64,000 nt of DNA from Bacteroidaceae bacterium (lineage in GTDB: Bacteria > Bacteroidota > Bacteroidia > Bacteroidales > Bacteroidaceae), in assembly GCA_017461345.1 (NCBI GenBank), contig JAFTYP010000023.1, forward strand, positions 1 through 64,000. The letters are read 5' to 3'. A model generated the notes under the pieces. That model ran no database searches. It worked only from the letters and a program-made list of their open reading frames with translations, and was not told the origin of the DNA. A program made the translations under genes and the position numbers. Within the stretch, counting starts at the first letter, position 1. Each line of letters begins with the position of its first letter. Positions 63,766-64,000 of this stretch are shown piece by piece.

Positions 63766-64000
63766 ATGAAGCTATCTGGTTTATTACTTCTGTCTCCTGT
63801 TTGTTGTCTGGCTCAAAAGGCAGTCAGGCCAAACATACTTATTGCGATTGCAGATGATCAGTCTTATCCTCATGCGTCGGCTTATGGCTCGACATGGATA
63901 AACACACCGGCATTTGATCGTGTTGCTACGGAGGGATTGCTTTTCAGCAATTGCTACGCTTGTTCTCCTGGTAGCAGTCCATCTCGTGCCAGCATGCTTA
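63766..64000 (+). CDS. Sulfatase (S1 family), 5' part
   Basis: The first 78 codons only; the gene runs off the window. Signal peptide [17 protein letters not shown], then [21 protein letters not shown] (the metal-binding Asp pair of sulfatases) and [12 protein letters not shown], the S-x-P-S-R site. The residue matured to formylglycine would be Ser, which implies maturation by an anaerobic radical-SAM enzyme (not in the window). It lies 35 bases after the SGNH gene. Its ATG overlaps a nine-codon frame starting at 63740. Confidence 0.9.
   Translation, partial: MKLSGLLLLSPVCCLAQKAVRPNILIAIADDQSYPHASAYGSTWINTPAFDRVATEGLLFSNCYACSPGSSPSRASML

Noticed and set aside
63740..63769. Nine-codon frame overlapping the sulfatase ATG (ATGA)
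   Set aside because: It could be a coupling leader peptide, but it is too short to support from one sequence.

Overview
The window looks like chromosomal DNA from a gut- or rumen-type Bacteroidales bacterium, most likely Prevotellaceae. The evidence is: (i) at least a dozen promoters of the Bacteroidetes type (TTTG or TTG, 19-21 bases, then TAnnTTTG); (ii) family markers such as a type B L31, the DUF3256 and DUF4296 proteins, a Cys-poor DksA-like protein and an OmpP1/FadL porin; and (iii) many large exported proteins sharing a short C-terminal tail of the type IX secretion kind. No phage, insertion sequence, CRISPR array or rRNA operon was seen.

Layout. 0.1-3.7 kb (+): an exported FISUMP/Ig-like protein, L31, a secreted nuclease and a DUF3256 protein. 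3.7-6.5 kb (-): a TlpA-like lipoprotein, TruA and an EamA transporter. 6.6-11.7 kb (-): a complete hexuronate operon, in transcription order an MFS transporter, an SDR oxidoreductase, uxuA and uxaC, behind one consensus promoter. 12-16.7 kb (-): a 1464-residue surface protein followed by an unannotated 50-codon gene. 16.8-23.3 kb: asd (-), a single frame joining a CPA2 antiporter to a subtilisin-like protease (+), and a LolD-type ATPase (+). 23.4-28.9 kb (-): an exported operon of two M6 metalloproteases and a sialidase-fold protein. 29-31.7 kb: tRNA-Ala(GGC), then tkt-rpiB (-). 32.2-37.9 kb (-): ileS, a dksA-like gene, lspA, a DUF4296 lipoprotein gene and a 54-codon gene, mostly joined by overlapping stops and starts. 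38-42.3 kb (-): an OmpP1/FadL porin, a DEAD-box helicase cut by an in-frame TGA, and an NhaD-type antiporter. 42.4-48.5 kb (+): a small exported protein, DMP19, smpB, a LOG-family protein and a CBM20-GH77 4-alpha-glucanotransferase. 48.7-55.8 kb (-): a 1404-residue repeat protein, a TPR-membrane-AraC regulator and mltG. 55.9 kb to the end (+): tRNA-Thr(CGT), then a GH115 alpha-glucuronidase, an SGNH hydrolase with LamG-like domains and the start of a sulfatase.

How it fits together. GH115 enzymes release (methyl)glucuronic acid from xylan, and the hexuronate operon supplies uptake and catabolism of uronic acids. The window therefore contains both ends of a glucuronoxylan side-chain route, at two separate loci.

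Most unusual signals. (1) Eight intergenic loci carry 3-4 copies each of a strict 22-bp unit. Six share a core close to ACTTAACGTGTAT; two keep the period and the AACTT spacer but have a different core. One array lies inside a 396-bp element with perfect 17-bp terminal inverted repeats, and another inside a 21-bp stem. (2) The antiporter-protease fusion. (3) A GC-rich palindrome and a nine-G run inside the MFS transporter gene. (4) A C-terminal tail in eight exported proteins and a shared preceding module in three, with 7-bp tandem repeats in the linkers of two. (5) A perfect 24-bp hairpin inside the signal-peptide codons of the nuclease.
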